Positions 33,393 to 44,760 of a stretch of 63,503 nt of DNA are shown here, one piece after another. A program made the position numbers and the translations under genes. Below the pieces are notes generated by a model. It saw only the letters and a program-made list of their open reading frames with translations. It did no database searches and was not told the origin of the DNA. The first letter of the stretch is position 1; each line of letters opens with the position of its first letter. The DNA is from Candidatus Methylomirabilota bacterium. Lineage in GTDB: Bacteria; Methylomirabilota; Methylomirabilia; Methylomirabilales; 2-02-FULL-66-22. The stretch is taken from positions 1 to 63,503 of the forward strand of contig JACQVN010000042.1 in assembly GCA_016209735.1 (NCBI GenBank), read 5' to 3'.

Positions 33393-33427
33393 CCTGGTTT
33401 TTGCGCGCTGGGCGCGCAAAAACCAGG
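33393..33427. repeat. Hairpin repeat, TTTTYGCG family, copy 6
   Basis: CCTGGTTTTTGCGCGC and GCGCGCAAAAACCAGG form a perfect 16-bp stem, the longest of the family. Confidence 0.9.
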
Positions 33428-33478
33428 CGATGGTTGGGCGGATCGGCAGTGAGCTATCTGGCTTGATAGCCGGGGGAG

Positions 33479-33676
33479 GACATCAAGATCAGCTTGCGGA
33501 CCTAGGTGCTGTGGTTCCACATCCTGGCGGTGGCGGTGTGGATCGGCGGCGCCGCCAGCCGGCTGAGCGTGCTGCGTGCCGCCGGTACGCCAGAGATTGG
33601 CCGCCGCCTCCACATTCTCACCGCCGGGGCCATGGATGTCACCGGCATGCTGAACATTCTCCAACTATTTTCTTGA
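33479..33676 (+). pseudogene. Remnant of a CopD/DUF2269-like membrane protein
   Basis: One frame reads DIKISLRT, then a TAG stop at 33503, then VLWFHILAVAVWIGGAASRLSVLRAAG and a further 33 or so residues to TGA 33674. WFHILAVAVWIGG is the typical first helix of CopD/DUF2269-type proteins, which are about 150 residues long. Only the N-terminal third is left and it is interrupted, so it is a decayed fragment. Confidence 0.55.
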
Positions 33677-33701
33677 CAAGCCCCATATGTAGAGGTTATA
33701 A
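33673..33701 (+). promoter_or_regulatory. Sigma70-type promoter of nrdJ
   Basis: TTGACA (33673-33678), a 17-bp spacer and TTATAA (33696-33701) give a near-consensus promoter in a conspicuously AT-rich stretch. The predicted leader before nrdJ is about 170 nt. Confidence 0.7.
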
Positions 33702-33878
33702 GTTAGCTAATACGCAATATGTGGGCCAATCAAGTGTTTGGCCTATTTCCATAACTTCCCACGACTCGGCTCATGCAAGGGGCAGGAGTGCTGGCTGTCC
33801 CCCGGGACGGCGGCACAGGGATCGGGAGAAGAGCCAACCGATCCAGCCCAGGCAGTCGGCAAGAGGAGGCCACAGATC

Positions 33879-36233
33879 ATGGCGCAACTCGCCCGCCCCA
33901 TCAAGCAGGGGCAATGGTCGGAATCAGCCCTTCGCGTCCTCCGGGAGCGGTATCTCGATCGATCGCCAAGGCCAGGCGGGGAGGGGCGGGTCGCCGGGCC
34001 TGAAAGCCCAGAAGACATGTGCTGGCGGGTGGCCAGCGCCATTGCCTCTGCCGAAGCGGCCTGGGGCCAGAGCCCGGAGGAGATCCACGAGGTCGCCACG
34101 CGCTTCTACGACATGATGGTGGATGGCCTGTTCATGCCGAATTCCCCGACATTGATGAATGCGGGGAAGGAGAACGGGCTCCAATTCTCCGCCTGCTTCG
34201 TGCTGCCCGTCGGGGACTCGATGGACGAGATCTTCGAAGCGGTGAAGCGGGCAGCCATCATCCACAAGAGCGGCGGCGGCACAGGGTTCGCCTTCTCGCG
34301 GCTTCGGCCGAAGGACGCCACCGTGTATTCCACGGGCGGCAAGGCCAGCGGACCGGTGAGTTTCCTGCGCGTCTTCAACGGCGCGACGGAGGCGGTGAAG
34401 CAGGGCGGTACCCGGCGGGGCGCCAACATGGGCATTCTCCGCGTGGATCACCCGGACATTCTCGAGTTCATCCGCTGCAAGTTGGATGGGGGCATCTCCA
34501 ACTTCAACATCTCGGTGGCCGCCACCGAGGCGTTCATGGATGCCCTGCGGCTGGATGCGGAGTACGACCTGGTGGACCCGCACACGAAGAAGGCGACCGG
34601 GCGGCTGCGGGCCAAGGAGGTCTTCGAGCGCATCGTGGACGCCGCCTGGCGGACGGGCGACCCCGGTCTGGTCTTCATTGACCGGGTGAACAACAGCCCG
34701 GCGAATCCCGTACCAGAGCTGGAGACGATCGAAGCCACGAACCCGTGCGGCGAGCAGCCGCTGGCCCCCAACGATGCCTGCAATCTCGGCTCCATCAACC
34801 TGGGCAAGCTCGGCAGGCCGGATCGGCCCGAGGCGCCCATCGCCTGGGACGAGCTGGAGCGGGTTGTCCGCGTGGCCGTCCGCTTCCTGGACGACGTGAT
34901 CCAGGTGAACCCCTACCCGCTGCCGGAGATCATCGCCGAGGTCCAGGCCAATCGCCGGATCGGGTTGGGGGTGATGGGATGGGCGGATCTCCTTCTCCAG
35001 CTCGGCATCCCCTATGACAGCGAGGAAGCCCTCGTCCTGGGCGACAAGATCATGGAGTTCATGAGCAGTATCGGCCGCGACGAGTCATGCCGCCTGGCGG
35101 AGGAGCGCGAGCCTTTCCCCAACTGGTCCCAGAGCATCTACCGCCTCGGCCGCCCTGTCCGGAACTCCACGGTGACCACCATTGCCCCGACGGGGACGAT
35201 CAGCATCATCGCCGGCTGTTCGTCGGGCATCGAGCCGCTCTTCGCCATCGCCTACAGCCACATCGTCGGGGATCGGCACCTGACCTTCGTGAACCCCCAC
35301 TTCGAGAGCGTGGCGAAGCGGCAGGGCTTCTACAGCCCGGAGTTGATGGAGAAGGTGGCCAAGCACGGCACGCTGGACGGAATCGCGGAGGTGCCTGAGA
35401 GCGTTCGGCGGGTCTTCGTGACGGCGCACGAAATCGAGCCAGAATGGCACGTCCGTATGCAGGCGGCTTTCCAGAAGCACACGGATAACGGGGTGTCCAA
35501 GACCATCAACCTGCCCAATTCCGCGTCGGTCGCCGACGTAGGGCAGGCCTACCGGCTAGCGTACGATCTCGGCTGCCTCGGGATCACGGTGTTCCGGGAC
35601 GGGTGTAAGTCGGCACACGGAGGGCAGGTGCTCCACGTCGGGACGGGGAAGATCTGCGGCGATGCCAGCGCGGCGGCAGAGCAGCGCACGGAGGCACGAG
35701 GGATGCTGGCGGAAGGCGCGGCGGTGGAGAAGGTCCCCATGGTGGTAAAGCCGCGGCCCCGGACGCTCCGCGGCGTCACCTACCGGGTGGACACGCCCCT
35801 GGGGACGGGGTACGTGCACGTCAACCAGGGTGTCTCCGGTGAGCCGTTTGAGATCTTCCTGAACGTCGGCAAGGCGGGCAGCGACGTCCAGGCCGACGCC
35901 GAGGCCTTGGGCCGCCTCATCTCCCTCATACTCCGCATGCCCTCCCGGCTGACGCCGCGCGAGCGGGTCGAAGAGGTGGTCAAGCAGTTGGACCGGATCG
36001 GCGGGCGACGGGATGCCGGCTTGGGACCGTCGCGCGTCCGCTCCATTCCCGACGCCATCGCCCAGGTGCTGGCCGAGCACGTCGGATTGCGCGAGCCGGG
36101 CGCGGATCAGGCGCGGGAAGCCCGCGAGGGCCGCGTGAAGGCCACCGACCTGTGCCCCGACTGCCAGAACTTCACCCTGGTCTTCGAGGAAGGCTGCCAG
36201 AAGTGCCACGTGTGTGGGTTCAGTGAGTGTTAA
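33879..36233 (+). CDS. nrdJ: Adenosylcobalamin-dependent (class II) ribonucleoside-diphosphate reductase
   Basis: The protein has 784 residues. Class II features are clear: FMPNSPTLMNAG with QFSACFVLPV (redox Cys), GGGTGFAFSRLRP, NPCGEQPL with NDACNLGSINL (radical-site Cys region), and RNSTVTTIAPTGTISIIAGCSSGIEPLF. The C-terminus has a zinc-ribbon-like CPDC...CQKCHVCGFSEC that serves as the redox shuttle in this family. ATG 33879 has AAGAGGAGG about 9 bp upstream. It makes deoxynucleotides with or without oxygen and needs B12. No nrdR or cobalamin genes are nearby. Confidence 0.95.
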   Translation: MAQLARPIKQGQWSESALRVLRERYLDRSPRPGGEGRVAGPESPEDMCWRVASAIASAEAAWGQSPEEIHEVATRFYDMMVDGLFMPNSPTLMNAGKENGLQFSACFVLPVGDSMDEIFEAVKRAAIIHKSGGGTGFAFSRLRPKDATVYSTGGKASGPVSFLRVFNGATEAVKQGGTRRGANMGILRVDHPDILEFIRCKLDGGISNFNISVAATEAFMDALRLDAEYDLVDPHTKKATGRLRAKEVFERIVDAAWRTGDPGLVFIDRVNNSPANPVPELETIEATNPCGEQPLAPNDACNLGSINLGKLGRPDRPEAPIAWDELERVVRVAVRFLDDVIQVNPYPLPEIIAEVQANRRIGLGVMGWADLLLQLGIPYDSEEALVLGDKIMEFMSSIGRDESCRLAEEREPFPNWSQSIYRLGRPVRNSTVTTIAPTGTISIIAGCSSGIEPLFAIAYSHIVGDRHLTFVNPHFESVAKRQGFYSPELMEKVAKHGTLDGIAEVPESVRRVFVTAHEIEPEWHVRMQAAFQKHTDNGVSKTINLPNSASVADVGQAYRLAYDLGCLGITVFRDGCKSAHGGQVLHVGTGKICGDASAAAEQRTEARGMLAEGAAVEKVPMVVKPRPRTLRGVTYRVDTPLGTGYVHVNQGVSGEPFEIFLNVGKAGSDVQADAEALGRLISLILRMPSRLTPRERVEEVVKQLDRIGGRRDAGLGPSRVRSIPDAIAQVLAEHVGLREPGADQAREAREGRVKATDLCPDCQNFTLVFEEGCQKCHVCGFSEC

Positions 36234-36416
36234 GGGCGGTTCGAGAGTTCGAGGGTTCGATAGTTCGGGAGTACGACGGTACGAGGGTACGGCTGTACGG
36301 CGGTACGAGAGCGGTTCGGGGGTTCGGAAGTTCGAGGGTTCAATGGGTCGGGAGAACGAAAAGACGGTACGACGGTACGGTGGTACGGCGGTACGATGGT
36401 ACCGAAGAGCGTTCGG
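36233..36416. repeat. Composite octamer array, GTTCGAGG and GTACGGCG types
   Basis: Units such as GTTCGAGA, GTTCGAGG, GTTCGATA, GTTCGGGA, then GTACGACG, GTACGAGG, GTACGGCT, GTACGGCG follow each other every 8 bp with no spacers. Near 36398 the junction GGTACCGAAGAGCGTTCG leads from GTAC-type back to GTTC-type units. Confidence 0.85.
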
Positions 36417-36658
36417 GGGCCTGCGGGTAGGGGCGAGGCATGCCTCGCCCTTACGGTTCTGGTCTTGGAAGGTTCAGGCGCAGGCTGACGTGAAGGCTGT
36501 CTCGACGAGAAGACGAAGCGCACGCAGGTAGCCGATATCCGAATCCGTTGGCATCAAGGATAAGGATGTCGTCCAGAACCAACCCGGCCACATCAAGGCA
36601 AGACGATCGCCTTGGATTCGCCGGGTTTTGTTTTCTGCGGTGTGGACGAAGGAGGGCA
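36234..36658. other. Intergenic octamer array and palindrome before CBASS
   Basis: This is 425 bp without a gene. The left half is an octamer array (36233-36416), followed by a 20-bp palindrome (36431-36450). The remaining 200 bp are lower in GC and show no recognisable gene; the ribosome binding site GGAGGG of the CD-NTase is at the right end. Confidence 0.65.
36431..36450. repeat. Perfect 20-bp palindrome
   Basis: GGGCGAGGCATGCCTCGCCC is fully self-complementary and flanked by GTAGG and TTACGG. It resembles the dispersed GTAGGGGCGA-type elements; a related hairpin lies at 49986-50007. Confidence 0.85.
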
Positions 36659-37792
36659 ATGGGAATGTTCTTAACGGAATCGTTTGCCACTCAACTTGAT
36701 GATCTGCTGCATCGTATTTGTAGGAGGTTGCAGATTTCCTCAACGCAGCACCAACTGGCCGAGGAGCGCTATCAAGCGATCGGTGGCTGGCTTGAGGCCG
36801 AAGGGAGCCCGCTGGCACCCTTTGCGCCCAAGATATATCCACAGGGGTCACTGAGGATCGGAACCACTGTGCGCCCGCTTGAGCGACAAGAGTACGATCT
36901 CGATCTTGTCTGCGAACTGCAAATCGATCCGCGCTACATCGGGAATCCCGTGGATCTGCTGGACGCCATGGAGACACGGCTTCAGTCGCACGCCACCTAT
37001 GAGGGTATGCTTGAGCGCAAGAATCGCTGCATCCGCGTGAATTATGCAAATGACTTCCATCTTGACATCCTTCCTGCGTGTCCCGATCAGGGCACTGGGG
37101 ACGAATGCGTGGTCGTCCCAGATCGAAAGGCTATGGAGTGGAGGGCAAGTAATCCCAAAGGCTATGCCGCTTGGTTCGAGGAGAGGGCGCGGCTGGCGGT
37201 GGCGTTCATGGAGAAACGCATCGACCCACTTCCCGATCAGGAACCAGTGGAGTCAAAGCCACCACTCAAGCGGGTAGTACAACTATTGAAACGATGGAGG
37301 GACATTGCTTTTGCGAAGACACCCAATCTGACACCTGTCTCGATCGTTTTGACGACGCTCGCCGGTCACCACTACAGGGCTCAGGTGTCCGTCAATGAAT
37401 CCGTAATGGCGATCCTCGACGGGATCTGTGCTGACATCCCAAGCAATGGCGATCTCTTGGAGGTCCGGAATCCGACGAATAAATGGGAGCTTCTCAGCGA
37501 ACGATGGGAAGAAGATCCAGGCGCATACGAAGCTTTCGTGGTCGGGTTGGTGGAGCTTCGCCAGTCGTGGGTGGAGTTGAACCGGCAACAGGGGATCGCC
37601 AGGGTAGCAGCACCTCTCAAGCGTCTGTTCGGGGAGGAAGGTACGAATACTGCCTTCCGTGAGCAAGCAGAATTTGTCGAGAGAATGAGGACGCACCAGC
37701 AGTTGGGTATACGCAAGGCCAATGGTGTGTTGGGTGCTCTGCTCCCCGTTGCCTCTGTCCCTGTTCGGCGGAATACCTTTTATGGTGCCTAG
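36659..37792 (+). CDS. CBASS cyclic-oligonucleotide synthase (CD-NTase)
   Basis: The protein has 377 residues. The nucleotidyltransferase core shows GSLRIGTTVRPLERQEYDLDLV, with the GS motif and the DxD metal-binding pair, and a third acidic residue in FHLDILPA. The C-terminal helical half fits the cGAS/DncV-like family. On infection such enzymes make a cyclic di- or trinucleotide that activates the effector, here the patatin at 38222. ATG 36659 has GGAGGG 4 bp upstream. GC content is visibly lower than in the respiratory genes, consistent with horizontal acquisition. The product nucleotide cannot be read from sequence. Confidence 0.85.
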   Translation: MGMFLTESFATQLDDLLHRICRRLQISSTQHQLAEERYQAIGGWLEAEGSPLAPFAPKIYPQGSLRIGTTVRPLERQEYDLDLVCELQIDPRYIGNPVDLLDAMETRLQSHATYEGMLERKNRCIRVNYANDFHLDILPACPDQGTGDECVVVPDRKAMEWRASNPKGYAAWFEERARLAVAFMEKRIDPLPDQEPVESKPPLKRVVQLLKRWRDIAFAKTPNLTPVSIVLTTLAGHHYRAQVSVNESVMAILDGICADIPSNGDLLEVRNPTNKWELLSERWEEDPGAYEAFVVGLVELRQSWVELNRQQGIARVAAPLKRLFGEEGTNTAFREQAEFVERMRTHQQLGIRKANGVLGALLPVASVPVRRNTFYGA

Positions 37793-38225
37793 TCGCCGCC
37801 GATCTCCATCGTTGAACATCGGACAACAGATGGCGAGGATGCAGTCACTGTTCCCCCACTTTCATCACGAATGGAGAATGGGCTCTGTTACCTGGCTTGG
37901 AACAGTGAAGCCATCCAGCCTCAGCCAGGAGTATCGCATAAGGATCGTCTACAAACAGGGTGATTGGCCGAAGGTGTGGGTTGTGTCGCCGCCGTTGACG
38001 GGTCTGGGCGAGGATACCTCTATCCCTCACACATATCCAGGTCCTCGGCCATGTCTTTTTGTTCCGGGTTCGGAAGATTGGCGAGACGACAAGTACATCC
38101 CGGATACTATCGTGCCGTGGACCTCGCTATGGCTCTATTACTATGAAATCTGGCATGCGACGGGCGAGTGGGTGGGCGGTGGAATTCACCCAGAGGAGAA
38201 GCCGTCTCAGGGGAGCACATCATGA
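37782..38225 (+). CDS. CBASS E2-like ubiquitin-conjugation-type protein
   Basis: The protein has 147 residues. Conserved pieces are HHEWRMGSVTWLGTVKPS, IPHTYPGPRPCLFVPGSEDW and TIVPWTSLWLYYYEIWHATGEWVGGGIHP. The Cys in PCLF is the candidate conjugating Cys of E2-like proteins in short type II CBASS, which lack the E1/JAB proteins. It overlaps the synthase by 11 bp and the phospholipase by 4 bp (ATGA), so all three are translated together. In related systems the E2 modifies or primes the synthase. Confidence 0.75.
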   Translation: MVPSRRRSPSLNIGQQMARMQSLFPHFHHEWRMGSVTWLGTVKPSSLSQEYRIRIVYKQGDWPKVWVVSPPLTGLGEDTSIPHTYPGPRPCLFVPGSEDWRDDKYIPDTIVPWTSLWLYYYEIWHATGEWVGGGIHPEEKPSQGSTS

Positions 38226-39166
38226 CTGTCCGGCGGATTCTCTCGATTGACGGTGGCGGAATCAGAGGGGTCTTTCCCGCGTCTTTCCTTGCATCGATCG
38301 AGGAGGAGTTGTGCGAGCCAATCACCCGGTATTTCGATCTGATTGCAGGGGCATCCACAGGCGGGATCCTTGCGCTCGGGCTAGGTTTAGGGTTTTCGGC
38401 GAGGGAGTTGGTATTGTTCTATGAGGAATTGGCGGGGCAGGTGTTCGGAGGGAATCGGACCTTACGTTATTTCCGGTGGTTCGGAAGATCGAAGTACAGG
38501 CAGGAAACGCTCAGGGCGGCGCTCGTGAGCACTTTCAAGGACAAGAGGGTCGGGCACTCGACCGTTCGGCTGATGATCCCTTCGCTCAATCTTGAAACAG
38601 GTGCCGTACATGTCTTCAAGACCGCGCATCACGAAAGATTTGAAAAGGACTACAAGGAGCTAGCGGTTGATGTTGCCTTGGCGACTGGGGCGGCTCCGAC
38701 ATACTTTCCAACATTCAGGCACGCGGCCGGCATTCCCCTGGTTGACGGAGGGCTCTGGGCTAACAACCCGATGGGTGCTGCTGTGGTTGAGGCGATTGGC
38801 GTGCTTGGTTGGGACCGGCGGGACTTGAGGGTTCTTAGCGTGGGATGCACGGATTCTCCGCTTGAGATCGGACTAGGGCGACGATTCGCGATGGGCCGGC
38901 TCTACTGGGCAGCAAAGGTAGCAGATACCTTCATGTCGGGACAATCCTCAGCGGCGCTGGGGACAGCCCAGCTCTTGGCCGGCCATCAAAATGTATTTCG
39001 AATTTCTCCCAGCGTTCCAGGAGGCCGCTTCCGGCTTGACAGCATTCGTGAAATTCCATCCCTGAAGGGTCTCGGATCTAGCGAGGCGCGGCAAGCTCTC
39101 CCGGTCTTGCGACAGGCCTTTTTCGGGGAGCCAGCAGAGGAGTTCCGGCCCTTCAAGGTGTTGTGA
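38222..39166 (+). CDS. capV: CBASS effector, patatin-like phospholipase (CapV-type)
   Basis: The protein has 314 residues. SIDGGGIRGVFPAS is the oxyanion hole, GASTGG carries the nucleophile Ser (GxSxG), and VDGGLWANNP carries the catalytic Asp (DGG). CapV-type patatins are activated by a cyclic nucleotide and degrade membrane phospholipids, killing the infected cell. The operon position after a CD-NTase and an E2-like protein supports this role over a general lipase. GTG-free ATG 38222 overlaps the previous stop. Confidence 0.85.
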   Translation: MTVRRILSIDGGGIRGVFPASFLASIEEELCEPITRYFDLIAGASTGGILALGLGLGFSARELVLFYEELAGQVFGGNRTLRYFRWFGRSKYRQETLRAALVSTFKDKRVGHSTVRLMIPSLNLETGAVHVFKTAHHERFEKDYKELAVDVALATGAAPTYFPTFRHAAGIPLVDGGLWANNPMGAAVVEAIGVLGWDRRDLRVLSVGCTDSPLEIGLGRRFAMGRLYWAAKVADTFMSGQSSAALGTAQLLAGHQNVFRISPSVPGGRFRLDSIREIPSLKGLGSSEARQALPVLRQAFFGEPAEEFRPFKVL

Positions 39167-39241
39167 AAGTCTGCCGGCTGTGAATGTGACTCTGGCGTAC
39201 GAACTCCTCTGGTCCGCCTCCGTCAGAACTGCCCAAGCACA

Positions 39242-39263
39242 GGGGCCGGCACCCGCCGGCCCC
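39242..39263 (+). terminator. Terminator-like hairpin after CBASS
   Basis: GGGGCCGGC and GCCGGCCCC form a perfect 9-bp stem with an ACCC loop, followed by T-rich TTCACTCATTTCTTGCTTCTG. It lies 75 bp after the capV stop and 190 bp before hsdM, so it probably separates the two defence operons. Confidence 0.55.
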
Positions 39264-39449
39264 TTCACTCATTTCTTGCTTCTGCTCCCCCTATTTGATA
39301 CTCTCCACCCGTTCAATTGTCCCTCGGACACTGGAGGTTGGTTGCTCATGTTCTTGAGGGAGCGAAAACCGCTATAGCGCCGGTCCTCTTGGCGGGGATC
39401 GGCGTTTTCTCATTCCGGGCCACAGCAACCGCCCTGAAGGGATGGAGGA

Positions 39450-41455
<2,006 letters not shown>

Positions 41456-41459
<4 letters not shown>

Positions 41460-43285
41460 GGGAAATATTCGGCGAAGCCAAGACCGTCCGCGAACTGCTG
41501 AAGGGCGTTAAGTATTCGATCGACTATTACCAGCGTGAGTACAAGTGGTACGACAAGCAGATCCGCGAGCTGGTCGACGACCTTACCGGCAAATTCCTTG
41601 AGGAATACGACCCCGACCACGCGCGCAAGAAGGTGGCAAACTACCCGCACTACTTCCTCGGCTCGATCATCATCAGTAAGAAGGAGAGCGCAAGCTACAT
41701 CGTCGACGGCCAGCAGCGCCTGACTAGCCTTACGTTGCTGCTCATCTTGCTACGCACACTCCAAATAGGCCGGCACGACCAGGTCAACGTCGACGAGCTG
41801 ATCGTCTCGGAGAAGTACGGCCAGAAGTCGTTCAACCTCCACGTCGAGGAGCGCGCCCCTTGCATGGAAGCGCTCTACGCGGGTCAGCCGTTCGACCTGA
41901 ACGGCCGCTCCGAGTCGGTCCAGAACCTCCACCAGCGCTACCGCGACCTGGAGGAGGCCTTCCCCGACGAAGTGAAGGGCGATGCGCTGCCCTACTTCAC
42001 CGACTGGTTGCTCGAAAACGTGCACATGGTTGAGATCACGGCCTATTCGGACGACGACGCCTACACCATCTTCGAAACGATGAACGACCGCGGACTGTCC
42101 CTGAGCCCCACCGATATGCTCAAGGGCTACCTACTGACCAACATCGACGACACTGGCAAGCGCACCGCCGCCAACACCCGTTGGCGCGAGCGGATCCGCG
42201 AACTAAACGAAGCCGGCAAAGAGGTGGAACCCGACTGCTTCAAGGCCTGGTTGCGCAGCCAGTATGCCACCAAGATCCGCGAGCGTAAGAAGGGCGCGCG
42301 GCCCGAGGACTTCGACCGCATCGGCACCGAGTTCCACCGTTGGCTGCGCGACGCCGCCGACACCATCGGGCTCACGCAGAGCGACGACTACTACCGCTTC
42401 ATCGACCGCGACTTCGACTTCTACAGCCGCCAGTACCTTCGGCTGGTTAAGGCCTCACAAGAGGTCGTTCCAGGGCTGGAGCACGTGCTCTACAACACCC
42501 AGCACGGCTTCACGCTGCAATACCTCCTGTTGCTCGCGCCCCTCAAGCCCGACGACAGCGATGTGGTCCTGATTCAGAAGCTTCGCCTCGTCGCCCGCTT
42601 CGTGGACATCCTGCTCGCGTGGCGGCTGTGGAACTTCCGTAGCATTGCCTACTCGACGATGCAGTACGCCATGTTCATCGTCATGCGAGACACGCGCGGC
42701 CTTGCCCCCGAACCGCTGGCGCGCAAACTCCGTGAAATCCTCGCCAAGGAGGAGGAGACCTTCGCTAGCAACGAGCGCTTGCGCGTCCACCAACAGAACC
42801 GCTACGCCCTGCACCGCATCCTCGCCCGCCTGACCGACTATGTGGAAACCCAGTCCGGTCAGCCCTCGCGCTACCTCGACTACGTGAGTGAGGGCAAGGG
42901 CCGCTACGAGATCGAACACATCTGGGCTGATCATCCCGAAAGGCATACCGACGAGTTCGTCCACCCCGCCGATTTCGCCGAACACCGCAACCGCATCGGT
43001 GGCCTGCTGCTCCTGCCCAAGAGCTTCAATGCGAGCTACGGCGCGCTGACCTTTGAGGAGAAGTTGCCGCACTACAACACGCAGAATCTGCTGGCGCGCT
43101 CGCTGCACCCGCAGTGCTACCAACACAACCCTGGCCTCCTGCGCTTCGTGCAGAAGAGCGGGTTACCTTTCCAGTCGTACGCACAGTTCAAGAAGGCCGA
43201 TCTCGAAGAACGCGGCGTGCTCTACCGCCTGCTCGCTGAACGCATCTGGAACCCGGACGACCTGCTGCGGGAGGCGGGCGCGTGA
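41456..43285 (+). CDS. DUF262/DUF1524 (GmrSD-like) protein inside the type I RM operon
   Basis: The protein has 609 residues. The N-terminal DUF262 domain has the IVDGQQRLTSLTLL motif and FETMNDRGLSLSPTDMLK, which bind and hydrolyse nucleotides in the GmrS family. The C-terminal DUF1524 domain has the His-Asn-His-type nuclease core YEIEHIWADHPERH and HRNRIGGLLLLP. GmrSD enzymes cut glucosyl-hydroxymethylcytosine phage DNA. The gene overlaps hsdM and hsdS by 4 bp at each side, so it is an integral part of the operon: a likely type IV add-on covering phages with modified DNA. Confidence 0.85.
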
Positions 43286-44760
43286 TCCAGGATCTCAAGC
43301 CATATCCCGCCTACAAGGACTCCGGTGTGCCGTGGCTGGGGGGTGTGCCGGAGCATTGGGGAGTACGGCGCTCACGAAACGCGGTCGAGATGCGCGTCAG
43401 TAACATCGACAAACACACCAAGGATGGCGAACAACCCGTCCGCCTTTGTAACTACGTCGATGTCTATAAGAACGACCGAATTACCGACCGCCTGTCGTTC
43501 ATGCGCGCCACCGCAAGGCCTGACGAGATCAAACGGTTCCGGATGGAGCCGGGCGATGTTCTCATCACGAAGGACTCGGAAAGTTGGAATGACATCGGCG
43601 TTCCATCCCTGGTCGAATACGCCGCGCCCGATCTTGTTTGCGGCTACCACCTCGCATTGCTCCGGCCGTTCCGGGGGCTTCTGGAGGGGGCCTATCTCCT
43701 GCGCGCCTTACAGAGTCCCGCCATCGCGTACCCGTTTTATGTCGCGGCAAACGGCGTAACCCGGTATGGCCTCTCACACGATGCCATCAAGTCCTTTTTG
43801 CTGCCGCTCCCGCCCCTCCCCGAACAAGCCGCCATCGCCCGCTTCCTCGACCATGCCGACCGGCGCATCCGAGGCTATATCCGCGCCAAGAAGAAGCTAA
43901 TCAAGCTGCTGGGGGAGCAGAAGCAGGCCATCATCCACCGCGCCGTCACCCGCGGCCTTCCTTCGACTGGCTCAGGGCAGGCGACCCCCGACGTCCGCCT
44001 CAAGCCTTCCGGCGTGGGGTGGCTGGGGGAGGTGCCGGAGCATTGGGATGTAGCAGCGCTGAGGCACAGGTACTCGCAATGTCTCGGTAAGATGCTCGAC
44101 TCCAAGCGAATCACGGGTAGCCACGCGCTCCCGTATCTTCGGAATACCGACGTTCAGTGGGATCGGATCAACGTCGATGACCTTCCCGCGATGGACATTC
44201 CGCCAGCCGAATACGGTCGCTACACCGTCCAACGGGGCGATCTGCTCGTGTGCGAGGGTGGAGAGGTGGGCCGGTGCGCGCTTTGGTCGGGCGAACTGGC
44301 GGTGTGCGGATTTCAAAAGGCGCTGCACAGACTTCGGCCTCGGAACGTCGGCCAGGACGTGCCGCGCTTCATGTACTACGTCCTCCGCGCTGCGGCGAAA
44401 GGGAACGCCTTCAACGATGGGCACCTGAGTACCATCGCGCACTTGACGGGCGATAAGTTGCGAGCACATCGCTTTCCATTCCCGCCCATGGCGGAGCAAC
44501 ATTTGTTAGTGAGCTTCCTCGATGCCGCGTTGAAACAGATTGATCAGGCAGCCTTTACCGCACTTCGAGAAATCGCACTCCTCCGCGAATACCGCACTCG
44601 CCTTATTGCCGATGTGGTCACCGGCAAGCTCGACGTGCGCGAGGCGGCGGCGCGGCTACCGGAGGAGGAAGAACCCTTGGTGGACGGGGTGGACGGAGTG
44701 GACGAAGACACGATGGACGGGGAAGAAGGCGATGACGAGAGCGACTCGGATTCAGCCTGA
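43282..44760 (+). CDS. hsdS: Type I restriction-modification system, specificity subunit
   Basis: The protein has 492 residues with two target-recognition domains, each opening with a GVPWLG/GVGWLG...VPEHW motif (near residues 13 and 246) and ending in a PLPPLPEQ or PFPPMAEQ helix leader. The central spacer contains PSTGSGQ, encoded by CTTCGACTGGCTCAGGGCAGG, a fragment of a widespread CTTCGAC...GGCTCAG repeat. A Glu/Asp-rich tail (VDGVDGVDEDTMDGEEGDD) comes from 9-bp repeats. GTG 43282 overlaps the previous stop. It sets the recognition sequence for both HsdM and HsdR. Confidence 0.92.
   Translation: MIQDLKPYPAYKDSGVPWLGGVPEHWGVRRSRNAVEMRVSNIDKHTKDGEQPVRLCNYVDVYKNDRITDRLSFMRATARPDEIKRFRMEPGDVLITKDSESWNDIGVPSLVEYAAPDLVCGYHLALLRPFRGLLEGAYLLRALQSPAIAYPFYVAANGVTRYGLSHDAIKSFLLPLPPLPEQAAIARFLDHADRRIRGYIRAKKKLIKLLGEQKQAIIHRAVTRGLPSTGSGQATPDVRLKPSGVGWLGEVPEHWDVAALRHRYSQCLGKMLDSKRITGSHALPYLRNTDVQWDRINVDDLPAMDIPPAEYGRYTVQRGDLLVCEGGEVGRCALWSGELAVCGFQKALHRLRPRNVGQDVPRFMYYVLRAAAKGNAFNDGHLSTIAHLTGDKLRAHRFPFPPMAEQHLLVSFLDAALKQIDQAAFTALREIALLREYRTRLIADVVTGKLDVREAAARLPEEEEPLVDGVDGVDEDTMDGEEGDDESDSDSA
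43963..43984. repeat. CTTCGAC-GGCTCAG repeat fragment inside hsdS
   Basis: CTTCGACTGGCTCAGGGCAGG matches the arm of the elements at 49055-49141 and 63287-63372. It is in frame and lies between the two recognition domains. Confidence 0.65.

Larger units (their letters stand above)
33178..33878. other. Repeat-rich region with a gene remnant and the nrdJ promoter
   Basis: This is about 700 bp without an intact gene. From left to right it holds a GGAGTGCGGCG palindrome (33180-33217), a C/G-tract palindrome (33262-33308), a 16-bp-stem TTTTYGCG hairpin (33393-33427), a membrane-protein remnant (33479-33676) and a strong promoter (33673-33701). Confidence 0.7.

Noticed and set aside
24725-33427. 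The TTTTYGCG hairpins as ordinary rho-independent terminators
   Set aside because: They lie within an apparent operon and most lack a T run after the stem; treated as a repeat family.
33702-33878. Cobalamin riboswitch in the nrdJ leader
   Set aside because: A B12-dependent reductase makes it attractive, and GGCTGTCCCCCGGGACGG is loosely like the riboswitch core, but the B12 box (GCCAGGAGACC-type) is missing.
36233-36416. CRISPR array
   Set aside because: Units are 8 bp, degenerate, without spacers; no cas genes are near.
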